Origin: Bacillota bacterium
GTDB lineage: Bacteria; Bacillota; Clostridia; Acetivibrionales; DSM-2933
Direction of reading: 5' to 3'
Assembly: GCA_023441845.1 (NCBI GenBank)
Contig: JAEZNF010000079.1
Span: 1-11,266 of the forward strand
DNA: 11,266 nt
Position 1 is the first letter of the stretch, and each line of letters opens with the position of its first letter. Shown here piece after piece: positions 1-5,810 of this stretch. The notes below the pieces were generated by a model that saw nothing but the letters and a program-made list of their open reading frames with translations, had not been told where the DNA came from and did not search any database. Both the position numbers and the translations under genes were made by a program.

Positions 1-314
1 ACCACGGCATCTTTTAACCTGTTTCCAAATATTTTTTCCAGTAGTTTATCTATAAACGAATGGCTTTCCTCATCTTCCATTTCAACAAAACTTGCAGAAA
101 ACATCATTGCTTTTGTGGACAGAAGCATTTGCCTGTAAAATGAGACTACACCACGTATTACGGGTATTTTTGTCAGTCTGCTTTTTACCGGGAGATCCCT
201 CTTTTCCACAATTATCTCGCCGTCAGGCTTTCTTACCGCGATTGCCGCATTGTCGGGACCAATCATCATTAGCCCTTCAATAAGCGCCGATCCCCCAATA
301 GTCGTTTTTTTCAT
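1..314 (-). CDS. yqhQ: DUF1385 (YqhQ-like) membrane protein, N-terminal part, cut by window edge
   Basis: The minus strand is open from an ATG at 314 to the window start (104 codons and two bases); the 3' end lies outside. It begins MKKTTIGGSALIEGLMMIGP and continues with AIAVRKPDGEIIVEKRDLP and IPVIRGVVSFYRQM, the conserved opening of the DUF1385 family that includes Bacillus subtilis YqhQ. Family members are polytopic membrane proteins of poorly defined function; the membrane segments would lie in the missing part. A GGTGAT ribosome site precedes the start. The HAAS-like gene ends 44 bp upstream on the same strand with no evident terminator between them, so read-through is possible. The recognition rests on N-terminal motifs remembered from the family. 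Confidence 0.82.
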   Translation of the reverse strand, partial: MKKTTIGGSALIEGLMMIGPDNAAIAVRKPDGEIIVEKRDLPVKSRLTKIPVIRGVVSFYRQMLLSTKAMMFSASFVEMEDEESHSFIDKLLEKIFGNRLKDAV

Positions 315-358
315 GCTATCACCTTATTTCTTCTTAAATTCAAATTTATCGGTACGCC

Positions 359-688
359 TCATACTATAAACAGCATTAAGAGAGCAGCCAAACCTACTGC
401 CAGCGCAGCTTTTTTGCTCTGCAAAAGGCTAACCGCCCGCAATAAGCTTATATTCTTATTGTGTACTTCATTAAACGACGCAGCAAGCTTCACCGGTTCC
501 TCAAAAGCTGTCAGGGTTCCAGCTGTGCTTTCTGCAACACTGCAGCCCTTTACAAGCAATTCATCAAACTTGTCGTAAAGGCCCTGCCTTACTTCACGGC
601 ATATTTCTTCCTTAACACACTGCCCGACAGTAAGCTTTGACTTTAGAACATCCATATACTCTTCAAATTCAAGTATTTTCTTCTCCAT
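359..688 (-). CDS. Small HAAS/DUF1700-like membrane protein
   Basis: 109 residues. Residues 1-75 are a charged helical region (EFEEYMDVLKSKLT, then EEICREVRQGLYDKFDEL, then a segment around AFEEPVKLAASF) of the kind found in HAAS/DUF1700 proteins, which are very often encoded directly after a PadR regulator. Residues 92-109 form one hydrophobic segment, AALAVGLAALLMLFIV, that ends the protein, so it should be tail-anchored with the helical domain in the cytoplasm. DUF1700 proteins usually carry more membrane segments; this one is short, though no frameshift is obvious. The ATG has a GGGGAG ribosome site 8-9 bases upstream, and the gene overlaps the end of padR by 20 bp, implying coupled translation. 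Likely role is signalling or modulation linked to the PadR regulator; the molecular function is unknown. Confidence 0.7.
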   Translation of the reverse strand: MEKKILEFEEYMDVLKSKLTVGQCVKEEICREVRQGLYDKFDELLVKGCSVAESTAGTLTAFEEPVKLAASFNEVHNKNISLLRAVSLLQSKKAALAVGLAALLMLFIV

Positions 689-1013
689 ATATTATTCTCC
701 CCATAACACCAATAAAGGACTTCCATTTATCCTTCTCCTCCTCAACAGCCTTCAATCCCTTGTCAGTGATTCTGTAGTATTTTCTGTCCGGCTTGCCGTA
801 ATCCTGTTTTACCCAATAACCCTCAATCAACTCCTGTTTCTCAAGCTTGTGTAAAGCCGGATATAAACTACCTTCCTTTAATTGGACAGAACCGTCGGTG
901 AGTCCAAAAACTTTTTTGGTTATTTCATATCCGTATTTTTCACTGTCAATTAGTGAGGATAGAATTATTAAACTCATATTTCCCTTGATTATATCTTTTG
1001 AAAGCAAACTCAT
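669..1013 (-). CDS. PadR-family transcriptional regulator
   Basis: 114 residues. It has the PadR winged-helix core: SLIILSSLIDSEKYGYEITK (residues 14-33), then GSLYPALHKLEKQELIEGYW and the wing GKPDRKYYRITDKGLKAVEE, followed by a short C-terminal dimerisation helix, typical of the small PadR subfamily. PadR proteins are mostly autorepressors, released by a ligand or by membrane stress. The start is uncertain. The ATG at 1013 lies only 2 bases from the GGAGG at 1016-1020, whereas a TTG two codons further on (1005-1007, giving LLSKDIIKG) lies 7 bases from it, a better spacing. The inverted repeat over the promoter (1036-1072) supports autoregulation. The gene overlaps the downstream HAAS-like gene. 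Confidence 0.9.
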   Translation of the reverse strand: MSLLSKDIIKGNMSLIILSSLIDSEKYGYEITKKVFGLTDGSVQLKEGSLYPALHKLEKQELIEGYWVKQDYGKPDRKYYRITDKGLKAVEEEKDKWKSFIGVMGRIIYGEENT

Positions 1014-1031
1014 TACCTCCCTTTACTTTAC

Positions 1032-1072
1032 ATTATAATCTATATACATAGAATGTCAAGGTATATAGATTA
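1032..1072 (-). promoter_or_regulatory. padR promoter with overlapping 12-bp inverted repeat (probable PadR operator)
   Basis: On the minus strand a consensus -35 TTGACA (complement of 1054-1059) and -10 TATAAT (complement of 1032-1037) are separated by 16 bp. A perfect inverted repeat has arms TAATCTATATAC at 1036-1047 and GTATATAGATTA at 1061-1072 with a 13-bp spacer. One arm lies just upstream of the -35, the other fills the spacer and touches the -10, so a bound dimer would block RNA polymerase. This is the geometry expected for autorepression by the PadR protein encoded immediately downstream. The binding protein is an inference; the promoter and repeat are directly visible. Confidence 0.85.
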
Positions 1073-1089
1073 ATTTAAAACTGTGTTTT

Positions 1090-1284
1090 TCAATGATGCT
1101 TTTCCTTAGTCTCCAGTATTGTAAAGAGAGCATGAGATATGATCCTGGAGGTGTCTATCCCCAAGGCCTTAGCTTCCTCTTCTCCTAAGTAAAGAACATT
1201 CAGTTTCCATCTTAGCAACACAAGAGGAATCGCCCCCATAAGGAATAGAGCGGTTATCATTGTTATGCCTCCGTCCGGTTCCAC
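1090..1284 (-). pseudogene. Relic resembling a FecCD-family ABC permease fragment
   Basis: A 64-codon reading frame (GTG at 1284; the frame stays open upstream to 1365 without another usual start codon). Residues 9-44 contain ITALFLMGAIPLVLLRWKLN followed by LGEEEAKALGID (the stretch from LRWKLN on lies at about 1153-1215). This strongly recalls the cytoplasmic loop of FecCD/BtuC-type permeases (LNxLSLGEEEAxxLGI), which contacts the ATPase in iron-siderophore and cobalamin importers. Full FecCD permeases have about 330 residues; only one loop and parts of its flanking helices are present, and there is no ribosome site. It therefore looks like the remains of a deleted importer gene next to the mod operon. 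No terminator with a clear stem and T-run was found between modC and this relic. Confidence 0.5.
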
Positions 1285-1388
1285 TATAAATTGTATAAAA
1301 AAATCACCGGCAACGTCGACAACCCTGAATAACCTTCGTGTTATCTCGTCCCGGAGATTTTTTATTCAAATTTGATATTTTTTCATTC

Positions 1389-2450
1389 TTAAAATGCCAT
1401 TAATTTAGAAGAATCCAAACATATTCTCCAGGGTAACGGCTGCGCTTTCATCTCAAACCACTTTTCTTTTGATACTTCCCACTGCAAATGGCATTCATTG
1501 CCATTTGCCTCTGCTTTTCCAACAGAAAGATATACCGTCACTCTAAAAGGCGATTCACTTATAAAACCGGGCCAGCATTCAAAGACATTGTCCTTACAGT
1601 CCATAGATGCAGATTTTATATAGTTTGCGCGAATTCCAACATGACTGAGGTTTTCCTTCGCCATATTACCAATGTTCAGCTTGATACCCCAATCAACTGC
1701 AAACAACTGATTAGGAGCTATGTATCTGGCCCTGGAAAAGTTTTTGCATCCGGTTAGCTGAGCTGTAGCAATGGTAGGAGGTCTTTGAAAAATATCCTCC
1801 TTATGTCCGGACGCTTCTACATGCCCTTCTTTAAGAACAACCAGTTTCGAACATATCCTGTACGCCTCCTCCATATTGTGAGTCACAAACAGTGCGACTC
1901 CACGGAAAACATCCAGTGTATCAATAAGCTGCCTGGTCAGCACGCTTCTCAAATGGTCATCCAATGCAGAGAACGGCTCATCCAGAAGCAAAGCCTCCGG
2001 CTCAATTGCCAGCGCTCTTGCTATTGCCACCCTTTGCTGCTGTCCGCCCGACAACTGATACGGATATCTTTTTTCCAATCCTACCAGCTTTACCATTTCA
2101 ATCTTTTCTCGTACCATATCGCGTCTTTGTAGTTTATTCATCCCGTCCAACGCAAATCCAACATTCTCTTCAACAGTCATGTTGGGAAACAAAGCATAAT
2201 TCTGAAATAAGAAGCCTATTTTGCGCTTCCTGCAGGAAATATTGATACCCTTTTCAGAATCAAACAACACTCTTCCATTCAATACAATACTACCTTTATC
2301 AGGAGTTTCCAGTCCCGCTATACAGCGAAGCGTCATGCTCTTTCCTGATCCGGAAGCTCCCAACAAACCTATGGTATCCCCTGCCGTCTCAAACCGATTA
2401 TCAAGTACAAAACCCGGAAGTTTCTTTTTAATATCCACTAATAGTTCCAT
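1389..2450 (-). CDS. modC: Molybdate/tungstate ABC transporter, ATP-binding protein ModC
   Basis: 353 residues, the normal ModC length. It energises molybdate or tungstate import through ModB at the cytoplasmic face. All ABC ATPase motifs are present: Walker A GASGSGKS (31-38), Q-loop FQNYALFP (82-89), signature LSGGQQQR (133-140), Walker B ALLLDEP (153-159), D-loop SALDD and switch histidine H191 in FVTHN. Residues from about 230 onward form a C-terminal domain in the place where ModC proteins carry a TOBE/MOP oxyanion-binding domain; this part is divergent and I do not see a clear MOP signature. The ATG is preceded by a G-rich ribosome site and begins 2 bp after the modB stop, so translation is probably coupled. 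It is the last gene of modABC. Confidence 0.92.
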   Translation of the reverse strand: MELLVDIKKKLPGFVLDNRFETAGDTIGLLGASGSGKSMTLRCIAGLETPDKGSIVLNGRVLFDSEKGINISCRKRKIGFLFQNYALFPNMTVEENVGFALDGMNKLQRRDMVREKIEMVKLVGLEKRYPYQLSGGQQQRVAIARALAIEPEALLLDEPFSALDDHLRSVLTRQLIDTLDVFRGVALFVTHNMEEAYRICSKLVVLKEGHVEASGHKEDIFQRPPTIATAQLTGCKNFSRARYIAPNQLFAVDWGIKLNIGNMAKENLSHVGIRANYIKSASMDCKDNVFECWPGFISESPFRVTVYLSVGKAEANGNECHLQWEVSKEKWFEMKAQPLPWRICLDSSKLMAF

Positions 2451-2452
2451 AC

Positions 2453-3130
2453 CTATTTCCCCCTAACATGTATGGACTTTTTCCGATACTCCGTCCAGTA
2501 ATTCATAAGTGACATTACAACAAGTGATACACCGAATATCAGAATCACCCATATAAAGGCTTTGCCCATTTCTCCACCCTCTGCAGAAAAGAATATTGCT
2601 ACCGGAATAGTTTGAGTTTTCCCTGGTATATTACCGGCAATCATCAATGTTGCCCCAAATTCTCCAAGGGCCCTGGCAAAGGAGAGAACTGCACCGGCAG
2701 CTATACCGGGCCAAGCAAGGGGAACTGTTACTCTCCAGAATACCTTCCACTCAGGCACGCCTAAGGTACGTGCTGCATAGATCAAATTCCTGTCAAGTTG
2801 TTCAAATGCGCCTCTTGCTGCTTTATACATAAGCGGGAATGCAACCACGGAAGCCGCTATAACAGCTGCCCACCATGTAAAAACAATTTGAATACCGATG
2901 GAATAAAGCAGCTTGCCTAAAAATCCATTCTTTCCGAAGATAACAAGCAGAAAAAATCCGACCACCGTTGGCGGCAATACCATCGGAAGGGTCAATAAGC
3001 TGTCAACAATTCCTTTTAGCCTGCCCCTATGCTCTGTAATAAGCCATGCTGCAGCAATTCCCAGAAAAAATGTTATTGTCGTTGCAGTAAATGCAGTTTT
3101 AACGGAAATCAAAAGCGGTGATAAATCCAT
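2453..3130 (-). CDS. modB: Molybdate/tungstate ABC transporter permease ModB
   Basis: 225 residues from the chosen ATG at 3130, about the usual ModB length. It has about five hydrophobic membrane segments, starting with LLISVKTAFTATTITFFLGI. The motif LPMVLPPTVVGFFLL and the cytoplasmic coupling loop AARTLGVPEWKVFWRVTVPL (the EAA-type loop that contacts ModC) are typical of ModB, as is ARALGEFGATLMIAGNIPG. It forms the homodimeric channel for molybdate or tungstate. A TTG six codons upstream would also fit the frame, but AAGGAG lies 9 bases before the ATG and overlaps the TTG region, and MDLSPLLIS is the common ModB beginning, so ATG is preferred. The gene starts 32 bp after modA and ends 2 bp before modC. 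Confidence 0.93.
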   Translation of the reverse strand: MDLSPLLISVKTAFTATTITFFLGIAAAWLITEHRGRLKGIVDSLLTLPMVLPPTVVGFFLLVIFGKNGFLGKLLYSIGIQIVFTWWAAVIAASVVAFPLMYKAARGAFEQLDRNLIYAARTLGVPEWKVFWRVTVPLAWPGIAAGAVLSFARALGEFGATLMIAGNIPGKTQTIPVAIFFSAEGGEMGKAFIWVILIFGVSLVVMSLMNYWTEYRKKSIHVRGK

Positions 3131-3162
3131 ATCAGCTATCTCCTTCAACTATTCCATACCAA

Positions 3163-3975
3163 TTAATTAATCAAAAACTTAAATCCGTACTTTTCAAATG
3201 TTGGCTTTGCCTTGCTGCTATAAAGGAAATTAATAAAATTCTTTGCCATATCTGCATTTTTACTTGACTTGATAACTGCCGCCGGGTATAAAACAGGTTT
3301 ATGTGACCCTTTTGGAGCCTTTGCAGCAATCTTTACCTTGTCTGAAACTCTTGCATCTGTTTCATAGACAAACCCTGCATCGGCATTACCTGTTTCCACC
3401 CATGTCAAAACTTCCTTAACATCTTTGCCGTACACAGCCTTGGACTTAACCGTGCTAAAAATATCCAGCGCTTTCAAAACTTCTTCTCCATACTGTCCGG
3501 CCGGAACGCTTTTTGGCTCACCAAGCCCTACTTTCTTCACTTTACCATCTGAAAGGTCTTTAAAATCACCAACAACAGAAGAATCCTTCGGTGTAATAAG
3601 AACCACTTCATTCTCCAAAAACTGCCTGAGCGTATCTTCGATGAGCAATTCCTTACTCTTTAGCGCATCCATTTGCTTTACTGAAGCCGGTATAAAGATA
3701 TCTACATTTGCACCCTGTTCAATTTGCTGCTGCAAAGAACCTGAAGATCCGAAATTATATGTTATGGCGATGTTTGACTTTTCCTCTGCGTATGCAGTCT
3801 TAATTTCTTCGAGAACATCCTTAAGGCTTGATGCCGCTGATATTGTAAGCGTTACTGATTCCGTCCCTTTTTGCAGTTCCTGTGAATTGCTCTGTTCTTC
3901 AGCCTTTTGACCGCATCCGGTTGTAAGTACTATTAAAAAAAGTATTAAACTGAATAACATAATTATTTTTTTCAT
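3163..3975 (-). CDS. modA: Molybdate/tungstate-binding lipoprotein ModA
   Basis: 270 residues. The N-terminus MKKIIMLFSLILFLIVLTTG ends at C21, a lipoprotein-type signal peptide (the -3 residue is Thr, slightly off the strictest lipobox). The mature part is a class II periplasmic-type binding protein: LTISAASSLKDVLEEI with the Ser residues that bind the oxyanion in the family, YNFGSSGSLQQQIEQGANVD, then GLGEPKSVPAGQYGEEVLKA and ADAGFVYETDA near the second binding segment. It would capture molybdate or tungstate outside the membrane for ModBC. The frame extends 20 codons further upstream, but the ATG at 3975 has GGGAGG with 7-base spacing and begins the signal peptide directly. First gene of the operon; its leader is roughly 190 bases from the predicted promoter at 4171-4199. 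Confidence 0.93.
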   Translation of the reverse strand: MKKIIMLFSLILFLIVLTTGCGQKAEEQSNSQELQKGTESVTLTISAASSLKDVLEEIKTAYAEEKSNIAITYNFGSSGSLQQQIEQGANVDIFIPASVKQMDALKSKELLIEDTLRQFLENEVVLITPKDSSVVGDFKDLSDGKVKKVGLGEPKSVPAGQYGEEVLKALDIFSTVKSKAVYGKDVKEVLTWVETGNADAGFVYETDARVSDKVKIAAKAPKGSHKPVLYPAAVIKSSKNADMAKNFINFLYSSKAKPTFEKYGFKFLIN

Positions 3976-4078
3976 TATAAACCCTCCCGATATGAATCTT
4001 ATTGAGAAAAATAAAAAATGATAAAACCATAACACCTATAACAAAGATGTTACAGCCTCATCATTGAGACTTATTAAT

Positions 4079-4127
4079 GTATGCAGTCAGGTATGCAGCT
4101 GGGCATAACCCGACATGGCATAACATT
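4079..4127. repeat. Phased short repeats in the modA leader region
   Basis: GTATGCAG occurs at 4079-4086 and again at 4091-4098. The next 12-bp step begins GCATAAC at 4103-4109, which occurs once more at 4118-4124. TATGC (4092-4096) and GCATA (4103-4107) form a perfect short inverted repeat with a 6-bp spacer, and ATAACATT follows at 4120-4127. The block lies downstream of the predicted modA promoter, so it would be transcribed into the 5' leader; it may be regulator half-sites or an RNA hairpin. No function is proven. Confidence 0.45.
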
Positions 4128-4138
4128 TATAGACTTGA

Positions 4139-4162
4139 ATATAACATTTTGTAATGTTATAT
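4139..4162. promoter_or_regulatory. Perfect 10-bp inverted repeat at the modA transcription start (candidate operator)
   Basis: Arms ATATAACATT (4139-4148) and AATGTTATAT (4153-4162) are separated by TTGT. The site begins about 9 bp beyond the minus-strand -10 box (4171-4176), that is, at or just after the predicted modA start point, a position suited to repression. The half-site GTTATAT resembles the core of the enterobacterial ModE recognition sequence, but no ModE is visible here and the neighbouring regulator has a different DNA-binding domain, so the likeness may be accidental. The same element could form an RNA hairpin at the extreme 5' end of the modABC mRNA. Confidence 0.65.
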
Positions 4163-4170
4163 CATGTTTT

Positions 4171-4199
4171 ATTATATACGGATATAAATTAAAAATCAA
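4171..4199 (-). promoter_or_regulatory. Predicted modABC promoter
   Basis: Minus-strand TTGATT (complement of 4194-4199) and a perfect TATAAT (complement of 4171-4176) have a 17-bp spacer, an excellent sigma-A type promoter. Transcription should start near 4162-4165, within the edge of the 4139-4162 inverted repeat. Between this promoter and the regulator promoter (4200-4365) the DNA is very AT-rich; I see only one further AATGTTAT copy there (4295-4302). Confidence 0.7.
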
Positions 4200-4365
4200 C
4201 AGTAAATGAAATTTTATTTATAAAATATTTCAAATTATTTTGCATCACAGATATATACAACTGATTTTTAAGCACTTATTCAATTTAGACATTGAATGTT
4301 ATCTTGGTTTTTGAATTATTACTCAATCATTATTGCAATTTATGCCTGTTGTTTTATTTGGTTAT

Positions 4366-4394
4366 TTGATTTTGTTATATTAATAAGATATAAT
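4366..4394 (+). promoter_or_regulatory. Predicted promoter of the HTH/PBP-like regulator gene
   Basis: TTGATT (4366-4371) and TATAAT (4389-4394) are separated by 17 bp, the same -35 and -10 hexamers and the same spacing as the divergent modA promoter. The -10 runs into a 14-bp AT palindrome (4391-4404). One AATGTTAT lies upstream (4295-4302) and one in the transcribed leader (4439-4446), so the gene may be autoregulated. The leader to the ATG is about 100 bases. Confidence 0.65.
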
Positions 4395-4501
4395 ATATAT
4401 ATTAGAGTTGCTCCATACATTGCTACGTTGATTTATATAATGTTATGTTGCATTTTATTACAAACAACAATTATTCCTTTGATAAAGTAAGGAGGCTTAA
4501 A

Positions 4502-5458
4502 ATGAGTGATAATACTGCCTTAACCCCTCAGGAAGTTGCCGACATATTAAAAATAGCCAAAAATACCGTTTACGAGCTCATAAAGCGAGGAGAGTTAAAT
4601 GCTTACAGGGTTGGAAAAAAAGTAAGGGTAGATGTTAAAGATGTTGATGAATATAAAAACAGAACGAAAAAAATAAAAAGCAGCAATTTATCTACCTACA
4701 CTCAGTATACTGCAGGAATAAATCCCTTGTTTCACGAAGAAATGCCCCGGAATGACGGCTTTGTAATATGCGGTCAGGATATTTATTTAGATATTTTATC
4801 CCGGTATCTCCAATTGCACCCGAATGGAGTCAATGCTCTACGCTCTTACATCGGAAGCTATAACGGCCTGTATGCTTTATACCAGGGTAGTGTCCAAATG
4901 GCCACAGCTCATTTATGGGATGGAGATACAGATCAATATAATGTTCCTTTTGTAAGGAGAATGCTTCCCGGAATTCCTGCAGTAATAATTCATCTTGCCT
5001 GCAGACTTCAAGGCTTCTATGTAGTAAAGGGTAACCCTAAGGGAATAAAAGGATGGGAGGACTTAAAAAGGAAAGATATATCCATAATTAACAGGGAGAA
5101 AGGAAGCGGAACAAGGGTTCTATTGGATGAACACCTTAGAAAACTTGGTATTCCTTCAACCGGTATTAAAGGATATGCCCGTGAAAGTACTTCCCATCTT
5201 GCCATTGCCAGCACAGTTGCACGAGGAGGAGCAGATATCGGTATAGGAAATGAAAAATCAGGTTTGCAGGTAAATAATATTGAATTTATTCCTTTGCAGG
5301 CTGAAAGGTATGAGCTTGTAATAAAAAAGGAGGATATTGAAAAGGCTCCATTTCAAGCAGTTCTTGAAATACTCCGCTCAGAGGAGTTTAAGCTGGAGAT
5401 AGAAGGCTTAGGTGGATATGACTTGGCCGAAATAGGAAAGATCATTGCAGAAACTTAA
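4502..5458 (+). CDS. Excisionase-type HTH regulator with PBP-like ligand domain; probable molybdate/tungstate-responsive regulator
   Basis: 318 residues. Residues 6-55 form a MerR/excisionase-type (HTH_17) DNA-binding domain: LTPQEVADILKIAKNTVYEL, then GELNAYRVGKKVRVDVKDVDEY. Residues about 78-315 form a type-2 periplasmic-binding-protein-like domain (the Pfam PBP_like family) with VQMATAHLWDGD, INREKGSGTRVLLDEHL and GGADIGIGNE, related to the ModA/TupA fold but without a signal peptide, so it is cytoplasmic. In Clostridia such fusions are commonly found near molybdate, tungstate or molybdopterin genes. Its divergent position to modABC makes it the best candidate regulator, sensing the oxyanion directly; ligand and sign of regulation are inferred. 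The ATG at 4502 has AAGGAGG with 6-base spacing; an in-frame ATG at 4445 has none and precedes the domain start. Confidence 0.87.
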   Translation: MSDNTALTPQEVADILKIAKNTVYELIKRGELNAYRVGKKVRVDVKDVDEYKNRTKKIKSSNLSTYTQYTAGINPLFHEEMPRNDGFVICGQDIYLDILSRYLQLHPNGVNALRSYIGSYNGLYALYQGSVQMATAHLWDGDTDQYNVPFVRRMLPGIPAVIIHLACRLQGFYVVKGNPKGIKGWEDLKRKDISIINREKGSGTRVLLDEHLRKLGIPSTGIKGYARESTSHLAIASTVARGGADIGIGNEKSGLQVNNIEFIPLQAERYELVIKKEDIEKAPFQAVLEILRSEEFKLEIEGLGGYDLAEIGKIIAET

Positions 5459-5557
5459 ATGATATGGCCGCTTAATAGTACCTTATACATCATAGCTTAG
5501 TTAACACTATCCAAAATTGGAATTTTATTAAAGACTAGTATTGCATAAAATAAATAA

Positions 5558-5644
5558 CTAGCCGCGAAAGCATTTGCGACGTTGCATCGGAAGCACTCAA
5601 CGTATTAAATATTACAGGATGAAGTTATCAAAATTAATGGCTAG
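5558..5644. other. Possible structured RNA element of unknown family
   Basis: This lies in the 350-bp convergent gap between the regulator and thiS. CTAGCC (5558-5563) and GGCTAG (5639-5644) could close a multi-branch structure. Inside, CGC-G-AAA and TTTGCG (about 5563-5578) make a bulged hairpin, ACGTTG (5579-5584) and CAACGT (5598-5603) a 6-bp hairpin with a 13-base loop, and ATTAA (5604-5608) with TTAAT (5634-5638) a stem next to the closing helix. I do not recognise any known riboswitch or ncRNA and the strand is undecided. It may be a transcribed 3' untranslated region, or chance. I see nothing in 5459-5557. 5645-5741 holds the palindrome GTACTAGTAC (5661-5670) and an imperfect second copy of the ATTAAATAT...GGATG stretch (5684-5702). 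Confidence 0.3.
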
Positions 5645-5741
5645 GTATTTATTTTTCAATGTACTAGTACAACACAATATAGCATTAAATATCGGATGGA
5701 TGACTACAATTCCTGAATTCTAACTCATCGTGAAAACATAA

Positions 5742-5769
5742 AAAACCGGGAGTTAAGCATCCCGGTTTT
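5742..5769. terminator. Bidirectional intrinsic terminator between the regulator gene and thi operon
   Basis: A perfect 10-bp stem, AAAACCGGGA (5742-5751) with TCCCGGTTTT (5760-5769), encloses an 8-base loop. On the minus strand the stem is followed by a run of six T, so it ends the thi operon 42 bp after the thiS stop. On the plus strand the stem runs into TTTTAATTTT, so it can also stop transcripts from the regulator gene. Confidence 0.92.
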
Positions 5770-5810
5770 AATTTTAAAATACCTATACCAAAGCAAGCAT
5801 CCCTGTAATA

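Noticed and set aside
92..283. 63-codon plus-strand frame opposite the DUF1385 gene
   Set aside because: The minus-strand frame has clear DUF1385 motifs and a ribosome site; the plus frame is its shadow.
1285..1388. Intrinsic terminator after modC
   Set aside because: A T-run follows CCGGTGA near 1300, but no convincing GC-rich stem stands before it; only a 5-bp ATAAC/GTTAT hairpin is nearby.
1785..2245. Two overlapping plus-strand frames of 93 and 115 codons inside modC
   Set aside because: Both lie antisense to intact ABC ATPase motifs and encode no recognisable protein.
3425..3910. 161-codon plus-strand frame opposite modA
   Set aside because: Longest antisense frame, but Ser- and Cys-rich in the manner of a shadow frame, without ribosome site; modA is intact.
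3976..4035. 20-residue N-terminal extension of ModA from an ATG at 4035
   Set aside because: The internal ATG at 3975 has an ideal ribosome site and starts a standard lipoprotein signal peptide.
4296..4490. A 64-codon, very hydrophobic plus-strand frame upstream of the regulator
   Set aside because: It has no ribosome site, spans the regulator promoter, and its composition is what AT-rich DNA gives by chance.
5558..5644. Cyclic-di-GMP, Moco or similar known riboswitch
   Set aside because: None of the conserved core sequences I know for these classes is present on either strand.
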